A stretch of 64,000 bases of DNA from Bowmanella denitrificans (GTDB lineage Bacteria; Pseudomonadota; Gammaproteobacteria; Enterobacterales; Alteromonadaceae): assembly GCF_002887595.1 (NCBI RefSeq), contig NZ_PEBU01000010.1:1-64000 (forward strand), in the 5' to 3' direction. Shown here piece by piece: positions 1 through 9,811 of this stretch. Position numbers and translations under genes: made by a program. The stretch's first letter is position 1. Every line of letters starts with the position of its first letter. The notes beneath the pieces were generated by a model that ran no database searches, was not told the DNA's origin, and worked only from the letters and a program-made list of their open reading frames with translations.

Positions 1-374
1 TCACTCAAGTCCTGATTTAACTGCTCTTCATGCTTTAACATGGTAACTAGTGTGGCTGCTAACTCGGGTTGGTTGCGCATCTCATTGGTCAGTGCAAGCA
101 ACTCTTGTCTTTGTTCCAAATACCCCTGCCACAAGGATGGGTCTTTCAACACAAGAAATTGGCTGGCACCTCGCTCCATGTTTACCAACAATTGGCTAAC
201 CTGCCGGGTGGAATACACTAGCTTGGAGACTTGTTGAACAGCATTCGCCCCCTGATTAGAAAGCTTATCTATGCGCACCAGCGCCATTGCCAATGCCAGA
301 ATCAAAGGCAAACTAACCAGAGCGAAGCCCAGTAAAGTCAGAGATTTAAGTGATGAAGGCATGAATTTGGTCAA
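1..374 (-). CDS. sensor histidine kinase N-terminus, GlrK/QseE-like (partial)
   Basis: The reading frame enters from the left edge and covers only the first ~124 residues. It has a short basic N-terminus, one hydrophobic segment (about residues 10-32), then a helical, probably periplasmic stretch with the motif MERGASQFLVLKDPSLW. That resembles the sensor domain of GlrK/QseE-type kinases, which phosphorylate a sigma-54-dependent response regulator. The start is uncertain. A TTG at 374 lies 7 bases after an AGGA Shine-Dalgarno, while the first in-frame ATG is at 362 with a poor spacing. The kinase core lies outside the window, so the family call rests on the sensor region alone. Confidence 0.5.
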   Translation of the reverse strand, partial: MTKFMPSSLKSLTLLGFALVSLPLILALAMALVRIDKLSNQGANAVQQVSKLVYSTRQVSQLLVNMERGASQFLVLKDPSLWQGYLEQRQELLALTNEMRNQPELAATLVTMLKHEEQLNQDLS

Positions 375-1245
375 TGCACTTTCCTTACGCCACCAAATGA
401 TCCTACCTATTGTGCCCTAAAATCCCCCACGAAACTAAGGGCATCCAATATTTGAATATCATACCGTCAACATGTCTCCTTTTTGCGACACAAGACGCTC
501 AAACAAGATGACTCCATAAGCCATTATTTTATATAGACATTATCCAAACACCGAGAAGCCATGACTTATGATAATGAAAATCTAGTTACCTATGATGTCT
601 CTTATAGGGGACAAAAAGGCCACTCTTGCTACCCGAAATCACCTCCCAGACCATGTATTTTAGCCACACCCCCAACTGGCATGGAACTAGCATGGATCTG
701 GCAAAAACGCGGCTAGCATTGCTTCTTGTTGTTATGCCGCCTATTAAGTTTGACGGATATGTTTTCCAGTTTGCCTTCCCAATTTCACTCATCAAGATTG
801 GCATTGCAGGTTAAGACATTGACCTGCTTTGCTTTTGTTGTGCTTTCAGCAATTGATACTACTGCGGCAGACATTAGGGAAGATCCTGATACCAATTTAA
901 GACAAGCTGAAAAGGTATCTAAACCGGCCCCCCGAGTTATCGGATAATGGTCTGGGTGATAATGTTTTCAGCACGGAAGACTTGCAGGCATTTTTCCAGT
1001 AAGTAAGAATGGCTTGGTAAGATGCAAGGACAGCCACCAGTTGCTGTTGTTTAGCTACTGAAATTAAAAAATTCAGGAAAGTCGTTGTATTCCCCCGGCC
1101 GGAGGCCGATAACCCGGTTAAGAGTCGGCTCTTTTCGTCATGGCAGACGAGAAGAACCAAATGCAGTTGCTCCTAACTTTCGTCAATTACAACCTGAAAA
1201 ATAAACCACGGGTCAATCCCATATTTCTTTTCACAGGGGGAAAAG
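375..1245. other. 870-base region without a recognisable gene
   Basis: Both strands carry only short open frames of 60-90 codons with no family resemblance, and they are interrupted within a few hundred bases. A short frame starting at a TTG near 807 looks like a signal peptide (hydrophobic run ending in TTAADI) and stops at 945, so it may be a relic of a secreted protein. A GC-rich patch with partial inverted symmetry sits near 1094-1130. The region probably holds the promoters of the leftward kinase and the rightward gene at 1246, plus decayed DNA. Confidence 0.4.
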
Positions 1246-1578
1246 ATGGAAAATAGCGCAAATCGCTATGTTAAGGTTGGGAACTGGATTTTCGAAGTCA
1301 AAATGGTCAGGGCCATTCGTGTAGAGGAATACGGCAAACCCTATGATGCTGTTGCGCATATGACATTCAACGGTGATGAAGTTTATGTAGACAGTCAACT
1401 GAACAGTTCAGATAGGAGCCTAGATAAGAGCGATATGGCTGCTCTGGTCAATTTTGCTCAAATGATGGAGGTAGACAATTTCCGTTATGACAGATTCCAG
1501 AATGGTCAGCGTCGCTCCAGAAATATTAAGTTGCTTGAAAAGGAAGAAGTACAGCCCAATATAAGGCTGGTTAAGTAA
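1246..1578 (+). CDS. conserved hypothetical protein, 110 aa
   Basis: I do not recognise a named family. The protein is 110 residues, soluble in appearance, with no signal peptide or membrane segment. It has an N-terminal beta-rich part (KVGNWIFEVKMVRAIRVEEYG) and a basic C-terminus (RFQNGQRRSRNIKLLEK). The ATG follows a strong purine-rich Shine-Dalgarno (CAGGGGGAAAAG) directly upstream, which supports real translation. It precedes rpoH by about 115 bases in the same direction but is separated from it by a hairpin, so it is probably a separate unit. Confidence 0.6.
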   Translation: MENSANRYVKVGNWIFEVKMVRAIRVEEYGKPYDAVAHMTFNGDEVYVDSQLNSSDRSLDKSDMAALVNFAQMMEVDNFRYDRFQNGQRRSRNIKLLEKEEVQPNIRLVK

Positions 1579-1621
1579 CGGAACTCAAGGTCGAGTCAGT
1601 GGTCAATACTGTGTATTTTCC

Positions 1622-1658
1622 GCACCCAGACGGGCTGGTGATCGCTGCGACTGGGTGC
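1622..1658 (+). terminator. inverted repeat before rpoH
   Basis: GCACCCAG at 1622-1629 pairs with CTGGGTGC at 1651-1658 around a 21-base loop. There is no run of T after the stem, so it is a weak terminator candidate for the gene at 1246. It could instead be an operator or leader structure for rpoH. A TACACT hexamer just after the stem could be an rpoH -10 element. Confidence 0.3.
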
Positions 1659-1693
1659 TACACTGGCTCCACTCTTTTTATGTGAGGTAAACG

Positions 1694-2545
1694 ATGAGCA
1701 CAAACATGCAGTCTATGGCGTTAAGCGTACCTCAGACGGGCAGTCTGGAAGCCTACATGCAAGCGGTGAGTTCAATTGATATGCTCACTGCCGAGGAAGA
1801 AAAGGAATTAGCCGAGCGCCTTCACCATCAAGGGGATCTTGAAGCAGCCCGCAGGCTGATCATGTCGCACCTTCGTTTTGTTGTGCATATCGCCAAATCC
1901 TATTCAGGCTATGGCCTTCCTCAGGCCGACCTGATTCAGGAAGGCAATATTGGTTTGATGAAAGCGGTAAAACGCTTTGATCCAGGCGTGGGTGTACGTC
2001 TGGTATCTTTCGCTGTGCATTGGATCAAAGCGGAGATCCACGAATTCGTTTTACGCAATTGGCGAATCGTAAAAGTGGCCACCACCAAGGCACAACGCAA
2101 ATTGTTCTTCAACCTGCGCAAGGCCAAAAAGCGCCTTGGTTGGTTTACCCATGAAGAAGTTCAGAAAGTTGCTGATGAACTGGGGGTAAGCACCAAAGAA
2201 GTGCTGCAAATGGAAGCGCGCATGAGCAGCCAGGATCAGGCCTTCGACCTGGCCAATGACGATGATGACAGCAGTAATTTTGCACCAGTGCAATATCTTG
2301 AAGATAAAAGTGCCGATGTGGAATCTACTGTACTGGATGCAGACTGGGATGAATCCTCAACTCAGCGCTTGCACTCAGCCATCAAGACTTTGGATGAAAG
2401 AAGCCAGCATATTATTCAGTGCCGCTGGTTAACTGACGACAAAACCACATTGCAGGACTTGGCTGATAAATATCAGGTTTCTGCTGAGCGGGTGCGTCAG
2501 ATTGAGAAAAATGCCCTGAAAAAACTTCAGGCCGCCATGGTCTGA
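1694..2545 (+). CDS. rpoH: RNA polymerase sigma-32 factor (heat shock)
   Basis: Sigma-70 family factor of 283 residues, the usual length for RpoH. It directs core polymerase to heat-shock promoters and is normally controlled by DnaK/GroEL and FtsH. Visible signatures are region 1.2/2 ([13 protein letters not shown], then [39 protein letters not shown]), the RpoH box within region 2.4-3 ([17 protein letters not shown]) and region 4 with a helix-turn-helix ([20 protein letters not shown]). A GAGG Shine-Dalgarno precedes the ATG. The groESL operon further right in this window has a matching sigma-32 promoter. Confidence 0.97.
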   Translation: MSTNMQSMALSVPQTGSLEAYMQAVSSIDMLTAEEEKELAERLHHQGDLEAARRLIMSHLRFVVHIAKSYSGYGLPQADLIQEGNIGLMKAVKRFDPGVGVRLVSFAVHWIKAEIHEFVLRNWRIVKVATTKAQRKLFFNLRKAKKRLGWFTHEEVQKVADELGVSTKEVLQMEARMSSQDQAFDLANDDDDSSNFAPVQYLEDKSADVESTVLDADWDESSTQRLHSAIKTLDERSQHIIQCRWLTDDKTTLQDLADKYQVSAERVRQIEKNALKKLQAAMV

Positions 2546-2575
2546 AGCGAGGCTATTTAGCAAAGCACGTTTTGA

Positions 2576-2601
2576 TAAAGGCGCCATACGGCGCCTTTAT
2601 T
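2576..2601. terminator. bidirectional rho-independent terminator after rpoH
   Basis: A perfect GGCGCC-ATAC-GGCGCC stem is flanked by AAA on the left and TTTAT on the right. It lies between the convergent rpoH and the GNAT/hotdog gene, whose stop codon is only 2 bases away, so it can serve both. Confidence 0.85.
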
Positions 2602-2602
2602 G

Positions 2603-3508
2603 TTACTCTTCTGTCGGCGGTAAAACCCAGTAGACGCCCTTAAACTCGGCCACAGGATTATGGCCATCGTGAATATCCACCTGCAATTTGAATGGGCTCT
2701 TACGCCCCTTAGCCAGTTGCTCAAACTTTCCGCTGACAGATTCAATATTACAGATTGCCCTAGGCTGCAAACTGATAGGTTTATGATAATGTATATCAGC
2801 GTCGCCAAGCACAATCTCGCCGGACAGGTTTTTCTCTTTCATCTGTAAAAACAACATGCCCCAACCTGACAGGGTGGCCAGAGAAAAAATGCTCCCGGCA
2901 AACATGGTGCCATGTAAATTAATGTTTTTATTCAGCGATGCACGAACCTCCAAGGTCCGTCCTGTGTACTGATAAAGCTTGATACCCATTTGTTCGCTGA
3001 TGGGAATGGTCTCGTACCAGGTGTCCTGCAATTCTTTACACCACTTGGGGTGCAGCATGACGGCATTCAGCTCTGTCAGCTTCTTTACCATCTGCTCCCG
3101 TTTAAGCTGCCCCAACTCAGTTGTCGCTTCCCCTACAACTTCAAAACCACAACTTTTAAAGAAAGGGGTGGATATTTCCCGGCTGTTGGTGACAATCCTT
3201 TCAATCCCCTGATTTCTGGCCACGCCTTCCAGCGCAGATACAACCAGTTTGCCCAATCCTTTACCATGGTAGTCCGGATGCACAGCTATATGGCGGATTT
3301 GCGCCTCTTCGGGTGTGTTGAAATGCAAGCGACCTATGGCGATCACATCACCGTTAGCATTCACCACCATGCGATGAATACCCACCTGCTCGTATTCGTC
3401 TTTTTCCGACCCTAGCGGATAGTTCCAGGGCTTGCGCAGCATCAGCCAGCGAAATTGAAAATATTTGTCAAACTCTTCGTCCGTGGTAGGCGTATCAACT
3501 TTATACAT
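2603..3508 (-). CDS. fused GNAT acetyltransferase / hotdog thioesterase (FabY/YiiD type)
   Basis: Protein of 301 residues with two domains. Residues 1-140 are a GNAT domain with the acetyl-CoA motif (RHIAVHPDYHGKGLGKLV). Residues 150-300 are a hotdog fold of the YiiD/thioesterase type (NLHGTMFAGSIFSLATLSGWG and a C-terminal GVYWVLP). The same architecture occurs in E. coli YiiD, named FabY for a role in starting fatty acid synthesis. Cytoplasmic, with no signal peptide. It is convergent with rpoH and divergent from the spermidine-synthase-like gene. The domain assignment is firm; the physiological role is transferred from the family. Confidence 0.85.
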   Translation of the reverse strand: MYKVDTPTTDEEFDKYFQFRWLMLRKPWNYPLGSEKDEYEQVGIHRMVVNANGDVIAIGRLHFNTPEEAQIRHIAVHPDYHGKGLGKLVVSALEGVARNQGIERIVTNSREISTPFFKSCGFEVVGEATTELGQLKREQMVKKLTELNAVMLHPKWCKELQDTWYETIPISEQMGIKLYQYTGRTLEVRASLNKNINLHGTMFAGSIFSLATLSGWGMLFLQMKEKNLSGEIVLGDADIHYHKPISLQPRAICNIESVSGKFEQLAKGRKSPFKLQVDIHDGHNPVAEFKGVYWVLPPTEE

Positions 3509-3581
3509 TTATCTCACCTAAATTTAATCCTGCCAGCAGCTTAACAAAACGAAACACAGCACCTATAGTGAGCCACTTGTT

Positions 3582-4334
3582 ATTGCTACACATCTGGGTA
3601 TTCCACTGTTTGACCTTAATCATGCGTTAAGGCAAAGGGAGCTGCTCTATTGGCATGCACCGCAGCTCTTTGTTTACCAAAACGCAGCATATCGCTGGCT
3701 ATGTCTGGATGACACAGTACAGACTGTAATGGATTTGAGCAATCCCCCCACTTTGGTATTACCGCACTTACATGCCATGGCACTGGCGCTGTATTTTTGT
3801 CCTCAGGCCACACAGGCGCTGGAGCTTGGAGTAGGTGGCGGAGCACTCAAACGTTATCTGGGCTCTGTGCATCCAAACATCCATATGACAAGTATTGAAA
3901 GCAACAACGGCGTGATTCAGTCTTGTGTGGATTACTTTCATCTTGCCCCTGGTACTATCATACAAGGCGACGGGCAAATAGAGATAAAACACTATCATTG
4001 TCTGGATTTGCTGTTTATCGATATATTCGATGGTCACAAGCATCCCGACTTTCTCAAACAGGATGCGTTCCACCGTGATTGTCTGGATAGTTTGTCCCAG
4101 CTGGGTATTCTGGCTATCAACCTTTTACCCGAACACTCCGGTGAGATTGACGATTTCCAGCAGCTCTATCTGCGATTAAGCGGCTTTCGCCCGCTTTGCT
4201 TTAAAGTACCTGGTTATCAAAACCGCATTTTACTTTGTGCGAAACAACCACTCCTGTTGCCTGAATACGCAACGCTCGTAAAGTTCGCCCGCCGTCATCA
4301 CCTCAACTTAAATTATCTGGTTTCAGTGCTCTGA
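3582..4334 (+). CDS. spermidine synthase-like methyltransferase-fold protein
   Basis: The core has the spermidine synthase/SAM fold. MDLSNPPTLVLPHLHAMA is followed by the nucleotide-binding loop LELGVGGGALKRYLG, and further on by an acidic DLLFIDIFDGH where the family has catalytic Asp residues. The first in-frame ATG is at 3729, but the frame stays open and protein-like for about 50 codons upstream (FVYQNAAYRWLCLDDTVQ), and family members have such an N-terminal part. No in-frame ATG, GTG or TTG exists there. An ATT at 3582 with GTGAG upstream is the best guess; 3729 is the conservative start. A frameshift upstream is also possible. Whether it makes polyamines is unknown. Confidence 0.65.
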   Translation: MATHLGIPLFDLNHALRQRELLYWHAPQLFVYQNAAYRWLCLDDTVQTVMDLSNPPTLVLPHLHAMALALYFCPQATQALELGVGGGALKRYLGSVHPNIHMTSIESNNGVIQSCVDYFHLAPGTIIQGDGQIEIKHYHCLDLLFIDIFDGHKHPDFLKQDAFHRDCLDSLSQLGILAINLLPEHSGEIDDFQQLYLRLSGFRPLCFKVPGYQNRILLCAKQPLLLPEYATLVKFARRHHLNLNYLVSVL

Positions 4335-4352
4335 GGGGTAAATCGTTGCCCG

Positions 4353-4790
4353 CTACACTTTGAGTTGGAAAGTCACAGGCCCGTCATTGGTTAAGCTTAC
4401 CTGCATATCCGCGGCGAATCGCCCAGTTTGGCAGTGAACACCCGCTTTTCTCGCCTGACTGACAAAGTATTCATACAACACTTCGCTTTCCTGTGGGTTG
4501 CCGGCACGGGAAAAGCTGGGTCGGTTACCTTTATCCGTATCGGCCACCAGGGTAAATTGAGATACCACCAGCAATTGCCCACCTGTCTGCAGTAAATTCA
4601 GATTCATTTTTCCCTGTTCATCAGCGAAGATACGATAATTAAGCACCCGCTCACATAACCTGCGGGCTTTGGCTTCATCATCACTTTGCTCCACTCCCAG
4701 CAATAACAGAATGCCTTTATTAATCTGTCCTATGCATTCCCCTGCCACCACCACTTTGGCTTCTGACACTCTCTGTAACAATGCAATCAT
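4353..4790 (-). CDS. dtd: D-aminoacyl-tRNA deacylase
   Basis: DTD hydrolyses D-amino acids wrongly attached to tRNA. The protein is 145 residues, the family's usual size, and begins [13 protein letters not shown] as is typical. Both active-site motifs are present: SQFTL near residue 78 and NDGPVT near the C-terminus. The ATG at 4790 is preceded by AGGAAT at a good distance. The open frame extends further upstream, but that part has no family similarity. The gene is convergent with the spermidine-synthase-like gene and divergent from the small membrane protein at 4891. Confidence 0.96.
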   Translation of the reverse strand: MIALLQRVSEAKVVVAGECIGQINKGILLLLGVEQSDDEAKARRLCERVLNYRIFADEQGKMNLNLLQTGGQLLVVSQFTLVADTDKGNRPSFSRAGNPQESEVLYEYFVSQARKAGVHCQTGRFAADMQVSLTNDGPVTFQLKV

Positions 4791-4890
4791 CTGATATTCC
4801 TGAGTTAAAGCCATGCTATTGTGGCAAAGTTTGCCTAGCGCAAACAATTGCTTTAAGTTAATTGCATAAACAAATGTGATGGAGACTTCT

Positions 4891-5124
4891 ATGTCAGGAC
4901 AAGGTTCCGGCGGTAATGTCATTGCGGCAATTTGCAGCTTCTTTATTCCAGGTTTGGGACAGTTAGTCCAAGGCCGGATTCTGGCTGCCTTGCTGTTTTT
5001 TGTGGTGGTGTCTGTATGCTATGGCATGGCTGCCACTGTTATCCTGATCTTTATGTGGATCCCAGGCGCACTGATCCATCTGTGGGCAATTGTGGATGCC
5101 GCCAAGTTCAGGGCCAGGCTCTGA
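4891..5124 (+). CDS. small inner-membrane protein, TM2-like
   Basis: Protein of 77 residues with a Gly-rich N-terminus and two hydrophobic segments. The first carries the turn motif [13 protein letters not shown] seen in TM2-domain and related small membrane proteins. An ATG further upstream (4876) is in frame, but GGAGA lies 5 bases before the ATG at 4891, which favours that start. Its stop codon overlaps the ATG of the next lipoprotein gene by one base, so the two are translationally coupled. The function is not known. Confidence 0.75.
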   Translation: MSGQGSGGNVIAAICSFFIPGLGQLVQGRILAALLFFVVVSVCYGMAATVILIFMWIPGALIHLWAIVDAAKFRARL

Positions 5125-5762
5125 TGTTTCGTCATGCCGGGCTGTTAGGCATCTGGCTGCTGCTCAGTGGCTGCCAGTCAGCCTACTACTCAGCGATGGA
5201 AAAGGTGGGCGTCGAGAAACGAGACATTCTGGTTGATCGGGTCGAAGACGCCAGAGATGCGCAGGAAGACGCCCAGCAACAATTCAGTTCAGCCCTGGAA
5301 CGTTTCAGCACTCTGCTGGAATTTGATGGTGGTGAGTTGCAGCGTGTGTACGAGGGTCTTAAGGACCAGTATGAAGCCAGTGAAGCCTCGGCAGAAAAAG
5401 TTTCAGCACGTATCAATAAGGTACAGGATGTTGCCGATGCCTTGTTTGATGAATGGCAGGACGAGCTGGACCAATACAGCAGTGAGAAGCTCAGACGAGA
5501 CAGCAGTGTAAAGCTAAAGGATACCCAACGCCGCTATACCCAATTACTAAATTCCATGCGCCGCGCCGAAAGTAAAATGGCGCCGGTGTTAAGTGCCTTA
5601 AAAGACAATGTGCTTTACTTAAAACACAACCTGAACGCCAGCGCAATTGGCTCCCTGCAAGGTGAATTCAGTGGTATAAAACGCGATATTGATCTATTAC
5701 TCAGAGAGATGAACCGGGCCATAGACCAGTCTAACGAGTTTATTCAGAGTATTCAGAATTAG
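5124..5762 (+). CDS. DUF2959 lipoprotein
   Basis: Predicted lipoprotein of 212 residues. The signal peptide ends in a lipobox (LLSGC, Cys at about residue 18). The mature part is almost entirely charged alpha-helix with coiled-coil character and matches the DUF2959 type of gammaproteobacterial envelope proteins. The start is fixed by the TGATG overlap with the preceding membrane protein gene. It ends one base before the stop of the convergent lipoprotein gene at 5763. The role is unknown; coiled-coil envelope scaffolding is a guess only. Confidence 0.8.
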   Translation: MFRHAGLLGIWLLLSGCQSAYYSAMEKVGVEKRDILVDRVEDARDAQEDAQQQFSSALERFSTLLEFDGGELQRVYEGLKDQYEASEASAEKVSARINKVQDVADALFDEWQDELDQYSSEKLRRDSSVKLKDTQRRYTQLLNSMRRAESKMAPVLSALKDNVLYLKHNLNASAIGSLQGEFSGIKRDIDLLLREMNRAIDQSNEFIQSIQN

Positions 5763-6422
5763 CTATTCTTCCACTATCACCTTGGCACCATCACTGTCGG
5801 CAACCAGCAGATAAGAGCGGCCATATTCCTGCTGACATAAATTAATGGCGCGGTTGGCTATGCTCAGCGTGCCATTGCACAGCTCAACACTGATATGTGT
5901 AGACACTTTACCGGATTTAACCCGGCTGATGTGTTTTCCGTCCACAGCAACATCCATATCAGCATTTGCCAGCACCCTGACACTGATAATATCGGCACGG
6001 TTGCGGGGGGATTTGTCAAAAACAGACAATTCATAGTTGCTGCCATTCATCCAGGCCACCACCCAGGTCCGACCGCCGTCAGCTAAATGCGCATCCAGCT
6101 TGCGGCTTTTGTTGTTGCTGTTTTTGTTGCGTACACCAAAAGTGGTTTTGGCGTAGTCTTTATTCCAGCCATAAAGATAACTGCCATAATCTTCACTGAG
6201 TAAATCTACTGCTTTGTATTTATCCCGGAATACATCGCCAAACATAGCATGCGGGTGAAGATAAAAGCCGGCATCGTCATTCAGGGCATTAACAAAGGTG
6301 ATGGTGGTATCCCGATTTTTCGGTCTGTCATCAATGGCCTTATCAACCTGATCGCTACTACAGGCCCCCAACCCTATTACTGCCAACCACAACAGCGTAC
6401 TTCGCTTAAGACTCATTCCCAT
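5763..6422 (-). CDS. uncharacterised lipoprotein, 219 aa
   Basis: The N-terminus MGMSLKRSTLLWLAVIG leads into a lipobox LGAC (Cys near residue 20), so the protein should be lipidated and exported. The mature part is beta-rich with two C-terminal cysteines (ELCNGTL, INLCQQEYG) that could form a disulfide. I recognise no named domain. Two in-frame ATG codons (6422 and 6416) both lie behind GGGAAGG, so the start is uncertain by two residues. It is convergent with the DUF2959 gene. Confidence 0.7.
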   Translation of the reverse strand: MGMSLKRSTLLWLAVIGLGACSSDQVDKAIDDRPKNRDTTITFVNALNDDAGFYLHPHAMFGDVFRDKYKAVDLLSEDYGSYLYGWNKDYAKTTFGVRNKNSNNKSRKLDAHLADGGRTWVVAWMNGSNYELSVFDKSPRNRADIISVRVLANADMDVAVDGKHISRVKSGKVSTHISVELCNGTLSIANRAINLCQQEYGRSYLLVADSDGAKVIVEE

Positions 6423-6532
6423 AACACCTTCCCTCTTTGCATGATGAAAATTGCCCGAGCAAGATACCAAGTCATCTTCTGCGAATCTGTTAGGAAGTGT
6501 TGAAAACTGTATAAGCCTTGTGGCGGGAAGTA

Positions 6533-7393
6533 TTAAATACTTTCTTGCGGCGGTGGTGGCTGGCTCAGGCTCTCTACTTGTACGGTAAACTCGGCACCAA
6601 GTAACACCACAATCCAGGACAGGTAAATCCATACAAATAAAATGGGTACCGCAGCCAATGCACCGTAGATCATTTGATAGGAGGGAAAGCTGGCAACATA
6701 CAAAGCAAATCCCTTTTTCGATAATTCGAATAAGCAGGTTGCTAAAAAAGCCCCGGAAAGAGCATGCCTGGCACGTACCGCTTTATTTGGCACCACCATA
6801 TACAAAATAAAAAATGCCCCCAATGACGTAACAAAGGGCACCAGATTCAGCAACGCAGTAGTAATACCTGGCGTATAGTCCTCGGCAAAAGCCGCCAGCC
6901 CCACTAAATAGGAACTGATCGCCAGCCCCGAACCTATTAATAAGGGGCCTAATGTCAGCACCATCCAATAAATAGCAAAGGTAAAGATGGGGCGTCTGTC
7001 ACTGTTGGTGCGAAAGATATGGTTAATGGTCTTGTCTACATTGGAGATCAGCATCAACGCCACTACCACCAGGAACAATATGCTCACAGCGCCCATTTTC
7101 GATGCATTGCCAACAAACTCACCAACATATTGCTGCACCACGCCACCGGCATGCGGCACAAAGTTACTAAATATAAAGGATTCCAAATCACCACGGGCCG
7201 AACCGAATGCAGGAAACGCCGATAATATGGTAAAAAACACCATGATAAATGGCACTAAAGACAACAAGGAGACATAGGCCAGATGGCCAGCAGTAACGGT
7301 AATTCTGTCCTGTTGGCAACGAGTCAGCATGGCTATGGCAAACACTTTCACCTGGCTTAACGTTAAGGTTTTAATTGCCCTGAATTTATCCAT
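6533..7393 (-). CDS. YihY/BrkB family inner-membrane protein
   Basis: Protein of 286 residues with six hydrophobic segments and the family pattern: an N-terminal amphipathic region (TVTAGHLAYVSLLSLVPFI), a central membrane domain, and the end PILFVWIYLSWIVVLLGAEFT. E. coli YihY was once called RNase BN, but that activity belongs elsewhere, so function remains open. The ATG at 7393 has AGGAGG six bases upstream; an upstream in-frame ATG at 7411 overlaps this signal and is less likely. The C-terminus is proline-rich. Confidence 0.9.
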   Translation of the reverse strand: MDKFRAIKTLTLSQVKVFAIAMLTRCQQDRITVTAGHLAYVSLLSLVPFIMVFFTILSAFPAFGSARGDLESFIFSNFVPHAGGVVQQYVGEFVGNASKMGAVSILFLVVVALMLISNVDKTINHIFRTNSDRRPIFTFAIYWMVLTLGPLLIGSGLAISSYLVGLAAFAEDYTPGITTALLNLVPFVTSLGAFFILYMVVPNKAVRARHALSGAFLATCLFELSKKGFALYVASFPSYQMIYGALAAVPILFVWIYLSWIVVLLGAEFTVQVESLSQPPPPQESI

Positions 7394-7440
7394 CCCATAC
7401 CTCCTGCCCAAAACTCAGATTCAAGTGTACCCTCGACGCA

Positions 7441-7468
7441 CAAAAAAAGGCATCCCCTGATGCCTTTC
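7441..7468 (-). terminator. rho-independent terminator of metF
   Basis: On the minus strand AAAGGCATC pairs with GATGCCTTT around a four-base loop, followed by a run of seven T. It lies about 27 bases after the metF stop codon. Confidence 0.9.
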
Positions 7469-7494
7469 TGTGTGTCTGTCAAACTAATGCTTAC

Positions 7495-8493
<999 letters not shown>

Positions 8494-8535
8494 TTAGAAT
8501 TTTGCCATCTAACTTAAAATAAAACAGGCAGAAAC

Positions 8536-8862
8536 ATGGCTAAATGGAATGGCGAGTATATTCATCCCTACGCCGAGCATGGAAAAAAGAGCGAGCAGGT
8601 AAAAAAAATTACCGTGTCCATTCCATTGAACGTACTCAAAGTACTAACCGATGAGCGGACGCGCAGACAGATCAACAATTTACGTCACGCCACGAATTCG
8701 GAGTTGCTGTGTGAAGCATTTCTGCATGCGTTTACCGGGCAACCCCTACCCAATGATGCCGATCTGCAGAAAGACAATCCTCATCGTATTCCGGCAGAAG
8801 CACGCAAAATTATGGAAAAAATGGGTATTGATGTTGACGCAGTGGAAGCCGAGGAAGACTGA
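8536..8862 (+). CDS. metJ: methionine regulon repressor MetJ
   Basis: Ribbon-helix-helix repressor of 108 residues that binds DNA with S-adenosylmethionine as co-repressor. The N-terminus [20 protein letters not shown] and the DNA-contacting strand [20 protein letters not shown] are nearly canonical, followed by [23 protein letters not shown]. Length matches the family. It is divergent from metF, and Met boxes upstream indicate autoregulation. Confidence 0.97.
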   Translation: MAKWNGEYIHPYAEHGKKSEQVKKITVSIPLNVLKVLTDERTRRQINNLRHATNSELLCEAFLHAFTGQPLPNDADLQKDNPHRIPAEARKIMEKMGIDVDAVEAEED

Positions 8863-8870
8863 AAATAACG

Positions 8871-9347
8871 TTAAGCGAGCCTGACTTCCGGTTGGGCCGT
8901 TTGCAACGCCTTTGCCCCTGCCTGCAACAAATAAAAGTCCGGTTCTTCCGCACTTACGCAGAAGCCAGCATTTACATAAAATTGCAGAGCTTGCTGATTA
9001 CAACGAAACACCCTGAGTGTTAACTCTTGAGCCTGATAGACCTTAAGCAATTGCAATAGCAACCTACGTCCAATTCCCTTATTGCGCCATTGTGGTGCCA
9101 TAATCAGCATCGTAATATATAGGCCATGCTTTGGACGTTGGCAGAGCTGAATATAACCAAGATTGAGGTGGCCAGATACCACCAATAGATTTTGATTATC
9201 CTGCCAGCGCTTAGCAAAATCCTGACGCTGCCAGTTCTCATCCCATCCCCACTGACTTTCAATATGTCCACGCATGGCCTGCTGATAATGCCGCCAGAAG
9301 TAACTTTTATCCTCATTGCCCGCTTGGGCCAGACGAAGATTTATCAC
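8871..9347 (-). CDS. GNAT family N-acetyltransferase
   Basis: Protein of 158 residues with the GNAT core: the strand YITMLIMAPQWRNKGIGRRLLLQLL carries the acetyl-CoA pyrophosphate loop, followed by LRVFRCNQQALQFYVNAGF. The substrate cannot be inferred. It starts with GTG at 9347, and the GTGA overlap with the end of the nfeD-like gene indicates translational coupling with the NfeD-QmcA pair. It converges on metJ with an 8-base gap. Confidence 0.85.
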   Translation of the reverse strand: MINLRLAQAGNEDKSYFWRHYQQAMRGHIESQWGWDENWQRQDFAKRWQDNQNLLVVSGHLNLGYIQLCQRPKHGLYITMLIMAPQWRNKGIGRRLLLQLLKVYQAQELTLRVFRCNQQALQFYVNAGFCVSAEEPDFYLLQAGAKALQTAQPEVRLA

Positions 9348-9808
9348 GACACGTCCTGCACAGGTGCTACATCCAAACGCCCTACCGACACTTTAACCAC
9401 CTGCACCGTCTGCCCAGCTGTTAAATGTTGCTGACTGTGTACCTGCCAAGCAATACCTGAATAACGATACTCAAAACTCTTACCTGGCTGCAGTGCCTCG
9501 GTAACTGCAAACTGATGCCCGATCAGATCACTTTGTACCTGTACCGGTTTTCCTTTCGCCTGCATATTTTTTAGCGGCTTCCACAACAACAACGCAAACA
9601 AGGCACTCAACACGGCGAGGCTGGCCAGAGCGCTGAACATATCCTGCCCAAGCAAGCCAAGATACATCATCAGCCCGGTGGCCAGCGCTGCCAGGCCAAT
9701 AAAGAACAATACAAAGGTGGCAAAGCCCAGGATCAGTACTTCAACGGCCAGCAGTGCCAGGCCTAACACCATCAGACTCTCGGCCAGATGCTGATTCAGT
9801 AGGTCCAT
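9344..9808 (-). CDS. NfeD-like membrane protein
   Basis: Protein of 154 residues. Three or four hydrophobic segments fill roughly residues 8-75, then a C-terminal small beta-barrel of OB type (SDLIGHQFAVTEAL ... HLTAGQTVQVVKVSVGRLDV). NfeD proteins of this short class are encoded next to SPFH proteins and are thought to work with them in membrane microdomains or quality control. Here the gene follows the stomatin-like gene by three bases, with AAGGGG at the right distance before the ATG. Confidence 0.9.
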   Translation of the reverse strand: MDLLNQHLAESLMVLGLALLAVEVLILGFATFVLFFIGLAALATGLMMYLGLLGQDMFSALASLAVLSALFALLLWKPLKNMQAKGKPVQVQSDLIGHQFAVTEALQPGKSFEYRYSGIAWQVHSQQHLTAGQTVQVVKVSVGRLDVAPVQDVS

Positions 9809-9811
9809 CGG

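Noticed and set aside
626-947. Short overlapping open frames left of the 110-residue gene
   Set aside because: No Shine-Dalgarno, no family resemblance and frames overlapping on both strands; most likely non-coding or decayed.
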